DNA of 64,000 bases from Miniphocaeibacter sp012841535. GTDB lineage: Bacteria > Bacillota > Clostridia > Tissierellales > Peptoniphilaceae. Every line of letters starts with the position of its first letter. Within the stretch, counting starts at the first letter, position 1. The notes beneath the pieces were generated by a model. That model was not told where the DNA came from. It did no database searches and worked only from the letters and a program-made list of their open reading frames with translations. Below, piece after piece: positions 50,394 through 60,049 of this stretch. The stretch lies in the NCBI RefSeq assembly GCF_049274025.1, contig NZ_JBASRV010000023.1; one strand, written 5' to 3'. Position numbers and translations under genes: made by a program.

Positions 50394-51092
50394 TTACATT
50401 TTAATTTCTTCTTCTGTTAACTCAATATATTCCCCAGCGTCTAAGTCCACTGGCAATTTAAAATGTCCCATTTTAATCCTTTTTAAGTATGTCACTCTAT
50501 TGCCAACTTCTTCAAACATTCTTTTTACCTGATGAAATTTTCCTTCATATATTGTTAATTCACAGGACTTTTCACTTAATATTTTAAATTCAGCCGGTTT
50601 TGTTACAATATTTTCAGGCATGAGTTTTATTCCTTTTTTAAATACTTTTCCGTAATCATCTTCAATTTGCCTTGCTAATTCAACATAATAGGTTTTTGGT
50701 ACATTTTTTTTGGGAGAAGTTAATTCATGATTAAATTTTCCATCATTACTAAGTAAAAGTAATCCCTCTGTATCAATATCCAGTCGTCCAATTGGAGCTA
50801 GATTAAAACTTTTATGGTAATCTTCTAACAAATCTATTACCGTCTTATGATAGGAATCCTCTGTTGCAGAAATATAACCTTTCGGCTTATTCATTAATAA
50901 ATATATAAATTGTCTATATTCAATAATTTCATCATTGTATTTTACAAGATCCTTTTCGGTGTCAATTAATTTACCGGTATTTTTTTCTACCATATCATTT
51001 ACTTTTATTAGTCCCTTTTTAGCATCTTTTTTTATTTCACTACGGCTACCGTAACCCATATTTGAAATTAACTTATCTAATCTTATTTTCAT
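50394..51092 (-). CDS. rsuA: RsuA-family 16S rRNA/pseudouridine synthase
   Basis: 232 aa. The N-terminal S4 RNA-binding domain (about 1-55, RLDKLISNMGYGSRSEIKK) is followed by a pseudouridine synthase domain with the catalytic Asp in GRLDIDTEGLLLLSNDG (about 100) and KFHQVKRMF near the C-terminus. E. coli RsuA modifies U516 of 16S rRNA. Paralogues RluB/E/F look similar, so the exact site is inferred from the size and overall match. Confidence 0.92.
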   Translation of the reverse strand: MKIRLDKLISNMGYGSRSEIKKDAKKGLIKVNDMVEKNTGKLIDTEKDLVKYNDEIIEYRQFIYLLMNKPKGYISATEDSYHKTVIDLLEDYHKSFNLAPIGRLDIDTEGLLLLSNDGKFNHELTSPKKNVPKTYYVELARQIEDDYGKVFKKGIKLMPENIVTKPAEFKILSEKSCELTIYEGKFHQVKRMFEEVGNRVTYLKRIKMGHFKLPVDLDAGEYIELTEEEIKM

Positions 51093-51104
51093 CTTAACCT
51101 CTAT

Positions 51105-51608
51105 TTAATTTTGGAAATGTCCTTTATCCTGATAATCCGTCCAGAAATAGCCTGCTTCTAATCCAACAGCTTCCCCTATTTCTGCACATCTTTTAAAAAA
51201 ATCATCATCACCAAATTCATTTCCTTTTTCATTTTTAGCAATATCAAAAGCTTTTCTTCTTGTATGATAGCTACTTCTTGTCCAAGTTACTACATTATTA
51301 TCATTTGCCCTACCTTGTGCATATAAAAAGTCCTGTCTTTCTTGAGTCCTGTAGGTTTCAATTATCATAACAGGAAGCCCTTCCTCTTGGCAAAGCTTTA
51401 AAAACTCTAAACATTTCTCACGAGTATCTTCCTCTAATTCATCAATATCTTTTATAACAGGATAATCATATTCATTGTGTGACATATTATCATAATAGCT
51501 TAAATCATCAAAAACCTCTATTCCTCTTCCTTCCAGAATCTTAAATAAAAATAATATTATAAAAACTATAATAAGACCACTAAATATATAGGGTATATAC
51601 TTTTTCAT
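51105..51608 (-). CDS. M15 family (VanY/CwlK-like) peptidoglycan peptidase
   Basis: 167 aa from ATG 51608, which follows GAGGTGGATTAT. An in-frame GTG at 51617 lies inside that site. One N-terminal membrane anchor (about 5-24), then the zinc peptidase domain. The motif SSYHTRRKAFDIAK supplies His and Asp ligands and KGHF supplies the third ligand, with Glu in the preceding loop. These enzymes cut D-Ala-D-Ala or L-Ala-D-Glu bonds in wall peptides. It is 12 bp upstream of rsuA. Confidence 0.9.
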   Translation of the reverse strand: MKKYIPYIFSGLIIVFIILFLFKILEGRGIEVFDDLSYYDNMSHNEYDYPVIKDIDELEEDTREKCLEFLKLCQEEGLPVMIIETYRTQERQDFLYAQGRANDNNVVTWTRSSYHTRRKAFDIAKNEKGNEFGDDDFFKRCAEIGEAVGLEAGYFWTDYQDKGHFQN

Positions 51609-51683
51609 ATAATCCACCTCATATTTAGTATATTATAAAAAACTATTGTAAAATCATAAAAATTATTACAATATTACAACAAA

Positions 51684-52628
51684 TTAATAGGATTTATAAT
51701 TTACTAATTCACTACTGTTCTTTAAATTTAGAACAATAATTCCTGTTACAACTATAATTAAGCCTAGGAAAATATTTAATGTAAAACTTTCTCCCGGAAT
51801 AAAAACAGCAGAAAGAATTGCCCCAAATATCGGAATAAATAACATATAAATGGAAACCTCTCCAGCCTTATTGTATTTTAATACTCCATACCATAAGGTA
51901 AAGGCTGTTGCTGACAAAAATCCACTATATAAAAGTAATACTACTCCTTCAAAATTCCAGACTAAAGTAGATTTCATTCCAATTTTACCAAGTAGAATTA
52001 AAAAAATTGAACCTATTATCATTTGAAAACAAGTTGCTACAACAGCATTGGTACTATTTCCTTTAGCCTTCATATATACATGACCAATACTACTAAAAAA
52101 TGCCGCTAAAAACAGAAAGCCTTCTCCGGTTAGCTTAAAATTAAAATCAAAATTAGAGCCAATGTTTGTTACTATAATTCCAATAAACCCTATTACTATT
52201 GCCGCTACCTTATTTCTATTTAATTTGTCATCTTTAAAGACCATTGCTGAAATTAATACTATTAAAAAAGTTGCTGAGGATTGTAATATAGCTGACTTCA
52301 TACCTGAAGTATTTCCAACTCCAATATAGTAGAAAATATATTGTAATGTTATTTGAAACAAGGCTAAAATAGTTAAAAATTTATAGTTTAGCTTTTTATA
52401 ATCCACTTTTTCCTTAACGAACAATTTTATATATAGTATTACAAATAGGCCTGATATAAAAAATCTTAAACCTGCAAAATATATTTTTGCAAAATAATCC
52501 TCTTGGGGTATTTTAAAAATATCATAACTAATTTTTAAAGCCGGAAAAGCTGACCCCCATAAAAACATTGCAATTAAAATAATTGGAATATAAAATTTTT
52601 TCTCTGTAAAAAATCTTTTTGTTTTCAT
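51684..52628 (-). CDS. EamA/DMT family transporter
   Basis: 314 aa with ten hydrophobic segments in two EamA repeats (about 20-150 and 165-300), typical of drug/metabolite exporters. GSAFPALKISYDIFK and YYIGVGNTSGMKSAILQSS are conserved with its paralogue at 54177-55094. Substrate unknown. It follows the S41 lipoprotein gene by 11 bp. Confidence 0.9.
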   Translation of the reverse strand: MKTKRFFTEKKFYIPIILIAMFLWGSAFPALKISYDIFKIPQEDYFAKIYFAGLRFFISGLFVILYIKLFVKEKVDYKKLNYKFLTILALFQITLQYIFYYIGVGNTSGMKSAILQSSATFLIVLISAMVFKDDKLNRNKVAAIVIGFIGIIVTNIGSNFDFNFKLTGEGFLFLAAFFSSIGHVYMKAKGNSTNAVVATCFQMIIGSIFLILLGKIGMKSTLVWNFEGVVLLLYSGFLSATAFTLWYGVLKYNKAGEVSIYMLFIPIFGAILSAVFIPGESFTLNIFLGLIIVVTGIIVLNLKNSSELVNYKSY

Positions 52629-52639
52629 TCTACACCTTC

Positions 52640-53896
52640 CTACTTATTTAAAAAATTTATTGCTACATCTAGGCTATCTTCCTCAAAGGGTACTAAAATA
52701 TCAGGCTTTAAAGTATCCTTGCTATTATTTTCATCTGGCCTTATAAAATACTTGTATGAAACTTCAAGGGATAATTTAGTATTTGGTAAATCAAATATCA
52801 ACATATCTCCATAAGCATTTGGTGCATTTTTACTAGCTTGTCCAATTATAGTTCCAAGTTGTCCATCTTGAACCCAAACTCCAAACATAGTTGCACTACT
52901 AAAGGTTTCTATACTTGTTAGAACAACTAAATTTATACTGCTATTTTTTATACTATCACTTAAATTAGCCTTATATTCAATAAAGCCTTCTGCTCTTTTA
53001 ATATTCTCTGCCTTTTCAGTGTATAGAGGCCCTAATCTAACTAAGGAGCCATATGATGGTGGAGCCATATCCATTGCTTCCAGCAAAAATCTACCAGCCT
53101 CACTATTTCCTCCACCATTATGTCTTAAATCTATAATTACTTTGTTTACACCATTATTAACCTGTTCTCTTGTAAAATATAACGCCTTCTCCAGTTCTGA
53201 ATTTACTGTAAAAGAACGAAAATCTATATATATAATATCATCTAGCATTTTAGTCTTAATAGTATAGTTTGAATTTTTTGTAATTTCTTCAAACCAGTCT
53301 ATCATAAATAAAGGAAATTCAATTTCCGAGTTATCTTTATTAGAGGTTTTAACCTTTATTTGATCATCAATAATTTCTCCACCGGCTAATTCAATAACTT
53401 TACCTTCTCCTGTATATAAGGAATAATTTTCAAATTGTCCAGCCTTATTTTCATAAGCATAGTATTTATCCACTGTTTGTAAAATTTTATCTACAGGAAC
53501 TCCGGCGATTTCTAAAACCTTTATATCTGTAATATTATTATTCTCATCTAATAGAAATAGTCCTTCATTTGTATATCGCCACTTATTTACAAGGCCCAAT
53601 GAATTTTCTACAAAATTTAGGCTCATGTGGGCATCACCTAAAACTGCAATATATTTTTTAATTGCATATTTAAAATCTTCCAAGTTATTTATTTTCTTAC
53701 TTTCTTTTAAAAATTCATTCTTTATTTTTTCATATTTCGACAAATTTTCACCTTTAATAAAGAAAGGATGATTTTCTTCAACAGTCTTTACTAAATAAGT
53801 AGCATCTTCAAAATATTTAGTTTCTATATTCTTTTCTGAACAACCGGTTAAAATAAATACCAATATTATAAAAATCAAGCTATACTTCTTTCTCAT
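52640..53896 (-). CDS. S41 family peptidase-like lipoprotein
   Basis: 418 aa. The signal peptide ends in the lipobox LTGC (Cys19), so it should be a membrane-anchored lipoprotein facing outward. The C-terminal tail-specific-protease domain (about 200-400) has IDFRSFT, DLRHNGGGNS and VLTSIETFSSATMFG, where the Ser of the catalytic dyad is expected, with a Lys in IGQASKN about 25 residues later. There is no clear PDZ domain. Substrate unknown. It lies between two EamA transporter paralogues. Confidence 0.85.
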   Translation of the reverse strand: MRKKYSLIFIILVFILTGCSEKNIETKYFEDATYLVKTVEENHPFFIKGENLSKYEKIKNEFLKESKKINNLEDFKYAIKKYIAVLGDAHMSLNFVENSLGLVNKWRYTNEGLFLLDENNNITDIKVLEIAGVPVDKILQTVDKYYAYENKAGQFENYSLYTGEGKVIELAGGEIIDDQIKVKTSNKDNSEIEFPLFMIDWFEEITKNSNYTIKTKMLDDIIYIDFRSFTVNSELEKALYFTREQVNNGVNKVIIDLRHNGGGNSEAGRFLLEAMDMAPPSYGSLVRLGPLYTEKAENIKRAEGFIEYKANLSDSIKNSSINLVVLTSIETFSSATMFGVWVQDGQLGTIIGQASKNAPNAYGDMLIFDLPNTKLSLEVSYKYFIRPDENNSKDTLKPDILVPFEEDSLDVAINFLNK

Positions 53897-53969
53897 ACCA
53901 GCCTCCTAAGACTACCTATCTTATATTCTAATTGATAAAGAGAAAAAGACCAAGAAGCATGATATTGCA

Positions 53970-54020
53970 CCTGTAATATTATATTTCCTGTAATATTATA
54001 TTTCCTATAATCTTATAGTT
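53970..54020. repeat. Three tandem 17-bp repeats
   Basis: CCTGTAATATTATATTT at 53970-53986 and 53987-54003, and a diverged third copy at 54004-54020. Each copy contains a TATAAT-like hexamer on the minus strand, in the promoter region of the S41 gene, so copy number could affect its transcription. Confidence 0.75.
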
Positions 54021-54065
54021 TGTACTGGATATTTGAAGCTAATTACTCTGTGAAAAATATCAACA

Positions 54066-54103
54066 AAAACCATCAGATAAATTCACATTTACCTGATGGT
54101 TTT
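54066..54103 (-). terminator. Intrinsic terminator after the second EamA gene
   Basis: Perfect 11-bp stem AAAACCATCAG (54066-54076) / CTGATGGTTTT (54093-54103) with T-rich flanks. Confidence 0.85.
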
Positions 54104-54176
54104 AATAACTTATAAATGAATAAAATATATTAATACCTTTAGTATTAGCTTTCTAATTAATTATCTAAACTTATTT

Positions 54177-55094
54177 TTATCTTCTCTCTCTTTTCATATT
54201 CAACACGAACATTCCAAGAACTACCAGTACTAAACCTACTATTATATTAATTGTAATTCTTTCTCCCGGTAAAAATAAGGCTGATAATATTGTTCCAAAT
54301 ATTGGAATAAATAATCTATAAACAGATACTTCCCCTGCCTTATTATATTTTAAAATAGAATACCAAAGAACAAAGGCTGCTGACGATAAAAATCCACTAT
54401 AGATAAATAGCAATATTCCCTTTCCTGTCCAAAGAAGTTCTGTACTTGTACCAATTCTACCTACTAAAATTAAGATAGATGCCCCAATTAACATCTGTCC
54501 TGAAGTTGCAACTACTGGATTCATGTTCTTACCAGCTGCTTTTACATAAATTTGTCCTATACTTCCAAATAATGTGGCAATTAATAAAAACCCTTCACCT
54601 GTTAAGGTAAAATTAAAATCAAAGCCGGAAGAAATATTTGTAATTATAATTCCTAAAAATCCTATACCTATTGCCATTAATTTGTTCTTATTGATTTTAT
54701 CATCTTTAAACATCATTGAAGCAAACAATACTATAAAAAAAGTTGACGCTGATTGAATTATTGCAGACTTCATACCAGAAGTGTTTCCAACACCTATATA
54801 ATAAAATGTATATTGAAAAGTAATTTGTATTAATCCTAGTATTGTTAAAAATTTATAGTCTAATTTTTTAAAATCAATTTTTTCCTTTAAGAAAATCTTT
54901 CCAAAAATTGTTACCATTACACCTGATAAGAAAAATCTTAATCCTGCAAAGTATATTTTCGCAAAATAATCTCCCTGTGGTATTCCAAATTCTATATAAC
55001 TTAATTTAATAATGGGAAAAGCAGAGCCCCATAAAAACATACAGAATAATATTATTGGAATATAAAATTTCTTCTCTTTAAATAATCTATCCAT
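54177..55094 (-). CDS. EamA/DMT family transporter (paralogue)
   Basis: 305 aa with ten hydrophobic segments in two EamA repeats. It is closely similar to the 51684-52628 protein along its length (GSAFPIIKLSYIEFG, YYIGVGNTSGMKSAIIQSA, YNKAGEVSVYRLFIPIFG). A local duplication with the S41 gene between the copies is likely. Substrate unknown. It has its own terminator, so it is a separate transcript from the S41-EamA pair. Confidence 0.9.
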   Translation of the reverse strand: MDRLFKEKKFYIPIILFCMFLWGSAFPIIKLSYIEFGIPQGDYFAKIYFAGLRFFLSGVMVTIFGKIFLKEKIDFKKLDYKFLTILGLIQITFQYTFYYIGVGNTSGMKSAIIQSASTFFIVLFASMMFKDDKINKNKLMAIGIGFLGIIITNISSGFDFNFTLTGEGFLLIATLFGSIGQIYVKAAGKNMNPVVATSGQMLIGASILILVGRIGTSTELLWTGKGILLFIYSGFLSSAAFVLWYSILKYNKAGEVSVYRLFIPIFGTILSALFLPGERITINIIVGLVLVVLGMFVLNMKRERR

Positions 55095-55307
55095 CTATAT
55101 CCTCCATTAATTATTTTTATAATTGTCCCATAAATACATACCCATATTTTCCTACATAGAGCTAATATAATTAATTCTTATTTACAATTATTTTTATCAT
55201 GTTAACTAATTATTTATAGGCTGCTAGTATTTATAAAAACAAATTTTGATAATCATTATATATACTCTATCATTAAACAAATTTATTAAAAAGTGCTGGC
55301 ATCAAAA

Positions 55308-55336
55308 AAGATCAAGAAGTTAACCTTCCTGATCTT
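55308..55336 (-). terminator. Intrinsic terminator after the DEAD-box helicase gene
   Basis: Stem AAGATCAAGAAG (55308-55319) / CTTCCTGATCTT (55325-55336), with one G-T pair and T6 on the minus strand. Confidence 0.88.
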
Positions 55337-55340
55337 ACTA

Positions 55341-57026
55341 TTAAATTTTCTTATTGGCTTTTTCTACAGATACTTTAGAACCTTTTATGTGCTTGTTATT
55401 TAGTTTTTTAACTACCTTATCAGCTACCTTATTGTCTACATCTACAAAGGTAAATTTATCGTAAATATCTATATCTCCAACTTCTTTTGCAGCAATTCCG
55501 GCATCATTACATAAGGCTGAAAGTATATGCTTTTGAGAAACTCCCTTTCTTTTTCCTGTGTTAAGGAAAAGTCTTGTAGAGTTCTTTAACTTTCTATTTG
55601 GTTTTCTTTCTGCTCTTCCATCTTTTCCACGACGATCCCTTCTGTCTCTTCTGTCGTCTTTTCTTCCTCTTTCTCTGCCAAAAGAAGCCTTTTTATTATT
55701 GTCTACACTGTCTATTTCCTGATGTCCTTCTAGTCGATTATCTCTCATATAAAGCTTTAATAGTGCCGCTGCTATGTGATTTGAGCTATAATCTTCACTT
55801 TCTAAAAGACCGATTATTTCTATTTGTTTTTCTAAATTTCCATTATCAAGAATTTTTCTAAGCATTTCTACAATTTTAGATGATTGTTTTGCCTCTATAT
55901 CCTTTAACGTTGGTAAAGCTCTTCTTTCTATTGAAGTCTTAGTGTACTTTTCAATTTCTCTTAAGGTACTATAATCCCTACTTGTTACAAAACTTATAGC
56001 TGTACCTTCTCTACCAGCTCTAGCAGTTCTTCCAATTCTATGAACATAATATTCATTGTCCTGTGGCATATCGTAGTTAACAACTAAATCTACATCATCA
56101 ACATCAATACCCCTTGCTGCTACATCTGTTGCTACTAGAATATCTATTGTTCCTTTTCTGAACTTATTCATAACAACATCTCTTTGCACTTGCTTTAAAT
56201 CGCCATGTAATCCATCGGCAAAATAGCCTCTACCCTGTAACTCCCCTGTAAGTTCATCTACCATTTTTTTAGTATTACAAAAAACTACAGTTAATTTTGG
56301 ATTATAAATATCTAAAACTCTAGATAATACTTCTATTTTTATATTATTCTTCAATTCATAATAAAACTGAGTTACTTTAGGTACTGTTAATTCCTTATTT
56401 ACCACTTTTACAATTTTAGGTTCATTTTGGAATTTCTTTGCAAATTTCATCATTTCTTTATCCATTGTTGCTGAGAAGAACAATGATTGTCTATGATCAG
56501 ATACACTGCTTAAGATTAATTCTATATCGTCCCTAAAACCCATGTCAAACATTTCATCAGCTTCATCTAATACAAATATATTTACATCATCCAATTTTAA
56601 TGTTTTTCTTTTTATATGATCTATTACTCTACCAGGTGTTCCTATAACTACTTGAACTCCCTTTTTTAACGCTCTTAATTGTCTTTCAATTGGTTGCCCA
56701 CCATATATAGGCAATACTCTTAAATCTTTCTTATATTTCGCTAATTTTGAAATTTCTTCAGATACTTGAATACATAATTCTCTTGTTGGACAAAGTACAA
56801 TTGCTTGAACTTTATTTAATTTCGAATCAACTTTTTCGACAATAGGAATCCCAAAAGCGGCTGTTTTTCCTGTTCCTGTTTGAGCTTGACCAATTACGTC
56901 TTCTCCTTCCATCAAATAAGGTATAGCTTGAGCTTGTATTGGGGAGAATTCTTCAAATCCCATATCGGAAACAGCTTTTATTACCTCTTTTGATAGGTTA
57001 AAATCTTCAATTTTCTTTTCTGTCAT
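55341..57026 (-). CDS. DEAD-box RNA helicase with DbpA-type RNA-binding domain
   Basis: 561 aa. Q motif (FSPIQAQAIP), motif I AQTGTGKTAA, DEAD box VLDEADEMFD, SAT (FFSATMD) and HRIGRTARAGREG are all present. A basic Arg/Asp-rich linker (about 440-480) precedes a C-terminal DbpA/CshA RNA-binding domain (about 485-560). It unwinds RNA in ribosome assembly or mRNA decay, often cold-induced. CshA/DeaD type. The exact orthologue is not assigned. Confidence 0.95.
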   Translation of the reverse strand: MTEKKIEDFNLSKEVIKAVSDMGFEEFSPIQAQAIPYLMEGEDVIGQAQTGTGKTAAFGIPIVEKVDSKLNKVQAIVLCPTRELCIQVSEEISKLAKYKKDLRVLPIYGGQPIERQLRALKKGVQVVIGTPGRVIDHIKRKTLKLDDVNIFVLDEADEMFDMGFRDDIELILSSVSDHRQSLFFSATMDKEMMKFAKKFQNEPKIVKVVNKELTVPKVTQFYYELKNNIKIEVLSRVLDIYNPKLTVVFCNTKKMVDELTGELQGRGYFADGLHGDLKQVQRDVVMNKFRKGTIDILVATDVAARGIDVDDVDLVVNYDMPQDNEYYVHRIGRTARAGREGTAISFVTSRDYSTLREIEKYTKTSIERRALPTLKDIEAKQSSKIVEMLRKILDNGNLEKQIEIIGLLESEDYSSNHIAAALLKLYMRDNRLEGHQEIDSVDNNKKASFGRERGRKDDRRDRRDRRGKDGRAERKPNRKLKNSTRLFLNTGKRKGVSQKHILSALCNDAGIAAKEVGDIDIYDKFTFVDVDNKVADKVVKKLNNKHIKGSKVSVEKANKKI

Positions 57027-57130
57027 TAAGTATTTTTTACCTCTTTCTATTTTTTGTCCTCGTATAATATATCACTAATAATAGCTAATTACAAATGAAT
57101 ATGACTATATTATTAAAAAAACATAAAAAA

Positions 57131-57150
57131 AGAAGGTTTATTTACCTTCT
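57131..57150 (-). terminator. Intrinsic terminator overlapping the end of the Ntn-hydrolase-like gene
   Basis: 7-bp stem AGAAGGT (57131-57137) / ACCTTCT (57144-57150), then T7 on the minus strand. The arm overlaps the stop codon. Confidence 0.75.
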
Positions 57151-57865
57151 AATGTAATTCTTTTTTAGAAACCCAAATTTCTTCATCGGGTTTAATAACG
57201 AGTACATCAATATTTCCACCAACTGTTTTTACAACATTTGTAAATCTCATTGTTTTAATTGTAATATCTATAGCAAATCTACAAAAATCTATAGCATCTT
57301 GTAAATTAAAAAACTGAAAGGGAATGTCCAGTTGTGGAAAAACAAACTTATTGTTGCCATTTACTTCCGTTTCATTAAATAATTTAGAGAAATAAATAGT
57401 TTCTCCATCCCATGTAGCTCCTGCTATTTCCTTTCCAAAATCTTCTCTTTTACCTGTTGCTAAATTAAATCTAACTATTTTCCTATTAAACTCCTTGTCG
57501 TAGCCGGCAACATGAAAAGTCGTATCTAAATTATTATTAAATTTATCAAAATACCTAATAATTTTTTCAACAACAATATCCACCTTATCTTCTTCAAAAA
57601 TTTCTTCATTAATAATTTTTTCTACATGTCCAGAAATAGGTTCGGCAATATTAGTTTCAAAATTCAAAATCGCTGCTGTTCCACAAGCACTAATTCCTAT
57701 TCCATTTTTTGTAAGAAATAATTTATTAACATTATCACTTAAATTTATTCCAACATTGTTTATTATTTCATCATTTTGTCCTTTACTGGTATTATTGTAG
57801 GTAATACGACTATCTGAAGCCATAACAATACCTTCATTACAGTAAGTTGTTATAATAAATGACAT
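57149..57865 (-). CDS. Proteasome-like Ntn-hydrolase-fold protein
   Basis: 238 aa. The N-terminus FIITTYCNEGIVMASDSRIT parallels the first strands of proteasome beta subunits and HslV (TTxxGxxxxxGVVxAADSR), and TFHVAGYDKEFNRKIVR fits the next strands. A cleavable propeptide is not obvious. The N-terminal nucleophile (Thr or Cys near residue 6-8) would need processing, so activity is uncertain. Function unknown. No HslU or ATPase partner is nearby. It is 20 bp from the GDPD gene in the same direction. Confidence 0.6.
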   Translation of the reverse strand: MSFIITTYCNEGIVMASDSRITYNNTSKGQNDEIINNVGINLSDNVNKLFLTKNGIGISACGTAAILNFETNIAEPISGHVEKIINEEIFEEDKVDIVVEKIIRYFDKFNNNLDTTFHVAGYDKEFNRKIVRFNLATGKREDFGKEIAGATWDGETIYFSKLFNETEVNGNNKFVFPQLDIPFQFFNLQDAIDFCRFAIDITIKTMRFTNVVKTVGGNIDVLVIKPDEEIWVSKKELH

Positions 57866-57885
57866 TATTCCTCCTAACTAAAACT

Positions 57886-58632
57886 TTAGTTTTTATTATA
57901 TTCTTCCCTAAGGGCCAAAGCCTCTTTTGGATAATCAGTTATTATTGCATCTACATTCCTTTTAAAACAATAAATCATATCCTCTTTCTTATTTACTGTC
58001 CAAGGCCTTATTTTTTTAGTAATGGTTTTTATAGTTTCATCTTTATTTTTTAACCTTTTAATATTTGGATGTAGTCCTTCAAAAATATTACTATTTTTAA
58101 ATCTTATCATATTTCGACTTTCTAAATCTATATTTTTTATAAGCCAAGCCTTTTTTGCATTTTTGTCAAATCTGTTAATCTTAATTAGGGATTTTATATT
58201 AAAGCTAGAATATATATATGAAAAAGAAAGTTCTTGAGATTTTAAAAATTTAGCTAATTCTCTTTCAATTCCCCAATATCTTGTTTTATCTGTTTTTATT
58301 TCAATATTTAAAATACCCTTAAATTCCATATTATTTAAGAGGTTAACAACTTCAGCCAATGTTGGGATTTTTTCATTTTTATAAATTGGATTAAACCAAC
58401 TACCGGCATCTAGCTTCTTAATTTCTTTTAAAAACATTCTCTTTATAATACCGCTTCCATCTGTTGTTCTATCAACAGTTTCATCATGAATTACAATAAG
58501 TTCTTTGTCCTTACTTAAATGTACATCTATTTCCACACCATCAGCTCCAATATTTACTGCCTCCCTTATTGAAGCCAATGTATTTTCCGGGTGAGTTCCC
58601 TTACTTCCTCTATGAGCAAATATTAAAGTCAT
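57886..58632 (-). CDS. Glycerophosphodiester phosphodiesterase (GDPD, UgpQ-like)
   Basis: 248 aa TIM barrel. Catalytic motif FAHRGSKGTHPENTL with the two-His system (HRG and later IVIHDETVDRTTDGSG), metal ligands in GADGVEIDVHLSKD, and the C-terminal VDAIITDYPKEA. It splits glycerophosphodiesters to glycerol-3-phosphate and an alcohol. There is no signal peptide, so it is cytoplasmic. The preceding gene in this direction is tag. Confidence 0.94.
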   Translation of the reverse strand: MTLIFAHRGSKGTHPENTLASIREAVNIGADGVEIDVHLSKDKELIVIHDETVDRTTDGSGIIKRMFLKEIKKLDAGSWFNPIYKNEKIPTLAEVVNLLNNMEFKGILNIEIKTDKTRYWGIERELAKFLKSQELSFSYIYSSFNIKSLIKINRFDKNAKKAWLIKNIDLESRNMIRFKNSNIFEGLHPNIKRLKNKDETIKTITKKIRPWTVNKKEDMIYCFKRNVDAIITDYPKEALALREEYNKN

Positions 58633-58640
58633 AATCTCTC

Positions 58641-59207
58641 CTATTGCTTATTCCTACAACAATAAACTAAATGGTCATCAATTACTCCTATTGCTTGTAA
58701 ATAAGAGTATATTATTACTTCTCCTACAAAAGTAAAACCTCTCATTTTCAAATCTGCACTTATTCTTCTTGAAAGGTCCGAACTTGAAGGAACATCTTCT
58801 ATTTTAGCCCATCTATTAATAACTTGCTTACCATTAGTAAAACTCCAAATATATTTGTCGAAAGTACCAAATTCCTCCTGTACTTCTAAAAATCTTATTG
58901 CATTATTTATAGCCGATTCAATTTTCCTCTTATTTCTTACAATCCCCTTGTTATTTAAAAGTTCTTCTCTTTTTTTCATACTATATTTTGCTACTATACT
59001 AGGTTCAAAATTATCAAAAGCCTTTTTATATTCATTTCTCTTATTTAAAATAATTGACCAACTAAGTCCAGCCTGTGCACCTTCTAGTATTAACATCTCA
59101 AAAAGATACCTATCATCATGATTGGGAATACCCCATTCATTGTCGTGGTATTCCCTTTCAACTTTAGAACCTTCTGCCCAATCACAAATTCTATTTTCTC
59201 TTGACAT
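58641..59207 (-). CDS. tag: DNA-3-methyladenine glycosylase I
   Basis: 188 aa base-excision repair enzyme for 3-methyladenine. The start of the fold is ICDWAEGSKVEREYHDNEWG and the helix with the catalytic-site Glu is LEGAQAGLSW. Zinc ligands Cys8 and His21 with a C-terminal His/Cys (DHLVYCCRN) match Tag. Directly downstream of the DUF6506-like gene (stop/start adjacent). Confidence 0.95.
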   Translation of the reverse strand: MSRENRICDWAEGSKVEREYHDNEWGIPNHDDRYLFEMLILEGAQAGLSWSIILNKRNEYKKAFDNFEPSIVAKYSMKKREELLNNKGIVRNKRKIESAINNAIRFLEVQEEFGTFDKYIWSFTNGKQVINRWAKIEDVPSSSDLSRRISADLKMRGFTFVGEVIIYSYLQAIGVIDDHLVYCCRNKQ

Positions 59208-59515
59208 TATTTTTTCTTTCCAAATGTATAAAATTCATCTACTAAGGGTTTCATATCTTCATCAGTAACAACATAGCTTATTCCTACCTTGTGTTCTGTT
59301 AATTCAATTAATTCTCTAGCCTTATCCTTACCAAAAGCACCACATAACTCAAAGTCTTCTACCCCTTCTTCAACAAATTTTAAAACATATTCCTTAGCTT
59401 CATTAAAATCTCTTACAGTTTGGACTATTGTCTTAAAATTTTTACTTCCAAACTCCACCCTATCAGTTTCCGGATTATAGATTTTTCCCATTATTAGCGT
59501 AACGGATTTTTTCAT
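59207..59515 (-). CDS. DUF6506-like small protein
   Basis: 102 aa with no TM segment. The pattern GAFGKDKARELIELTEHKVGISYVV and the N-terminal LIMGKIYNPETDR resemble DUF6506 proteins of anaerobes. Function unknown. Its end touches the tag start, so the two are co-transcribed. ATG follows AAAGAGGTGTAAAA. Confidence 0.6.
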   Translation of the reverse strand: MKKSVTLIMGKIYNPETDRVEFGSKNFKTIVQTVRDFNEAKEYVLKFVEEGVEDFELCGAFGKDKARELIELTEHKVGISYVVTDEDMKPLVDEFYTFGKKK

Positions 59516-59764
59516 TTTTACACCTCTTTCAAAATCAATCTTTTATATTAACCCTTTCTTACTTCAATTGTTAAATGTTCTAATACAATTTTAGTAATCT
59601 TTTACCTATATTACTTATACCCCTATATATAATAAAAAGAAATAACTGAAAATAATCAAATAATTCCATATATAATACATATAGTTTTTTCAAACTATCT
59701 TATTATGGTATACTCCTATAATAGGATTTTATTAAAAGAATTTATTATTTAACAAGGAGTAAAT

Positions 59765-60049
59765 ATGCAACTTATAAAATTAATCTATAGCTATTTTGTA
59801 TTTATAAATATATTAACCTTTGTTTTTTATGGAGTAGATAAATACAAAGCTAGTAAAAATCAATATAGAATATCTGAATTTTTCCTTTTATCATTAGTAG
59901 TCATTGGAGGTTTTTTAGGCAGTTCCTTTGGAATGCTGTTATTTAAACATAAACTATCTAAAAAGAAATTTATCACTACTATAATAGTATCTACAGTATT
60001 CTACATGCTATTACTTGGAGCCTATATTTTTAACCTAAAATTTTTTTAA
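59765..60049 (+). CDS. DUF1294 family small membrane protein
   Basis: 94 aa with about three hydrophobic segments. Family motifs NILTFVFYGVDKYKA and GGFLGSSFGMLLFKHK are clear. The ATG follows AAGGAGTAAAT. Function unknown. Its last 20 bp overlap, tail to tail, the end of the aldehyde dehydrogenase gene. Confidence 0.9.
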   Translation: MQLIKLIYSYFVFINILTFVFYGVDKYKASKNQYRISEFFLLSLVVIGGFLGSSFGMLLFKHKLSKKKFITTIIVSTVFYMLLLGAYIFNLKFF

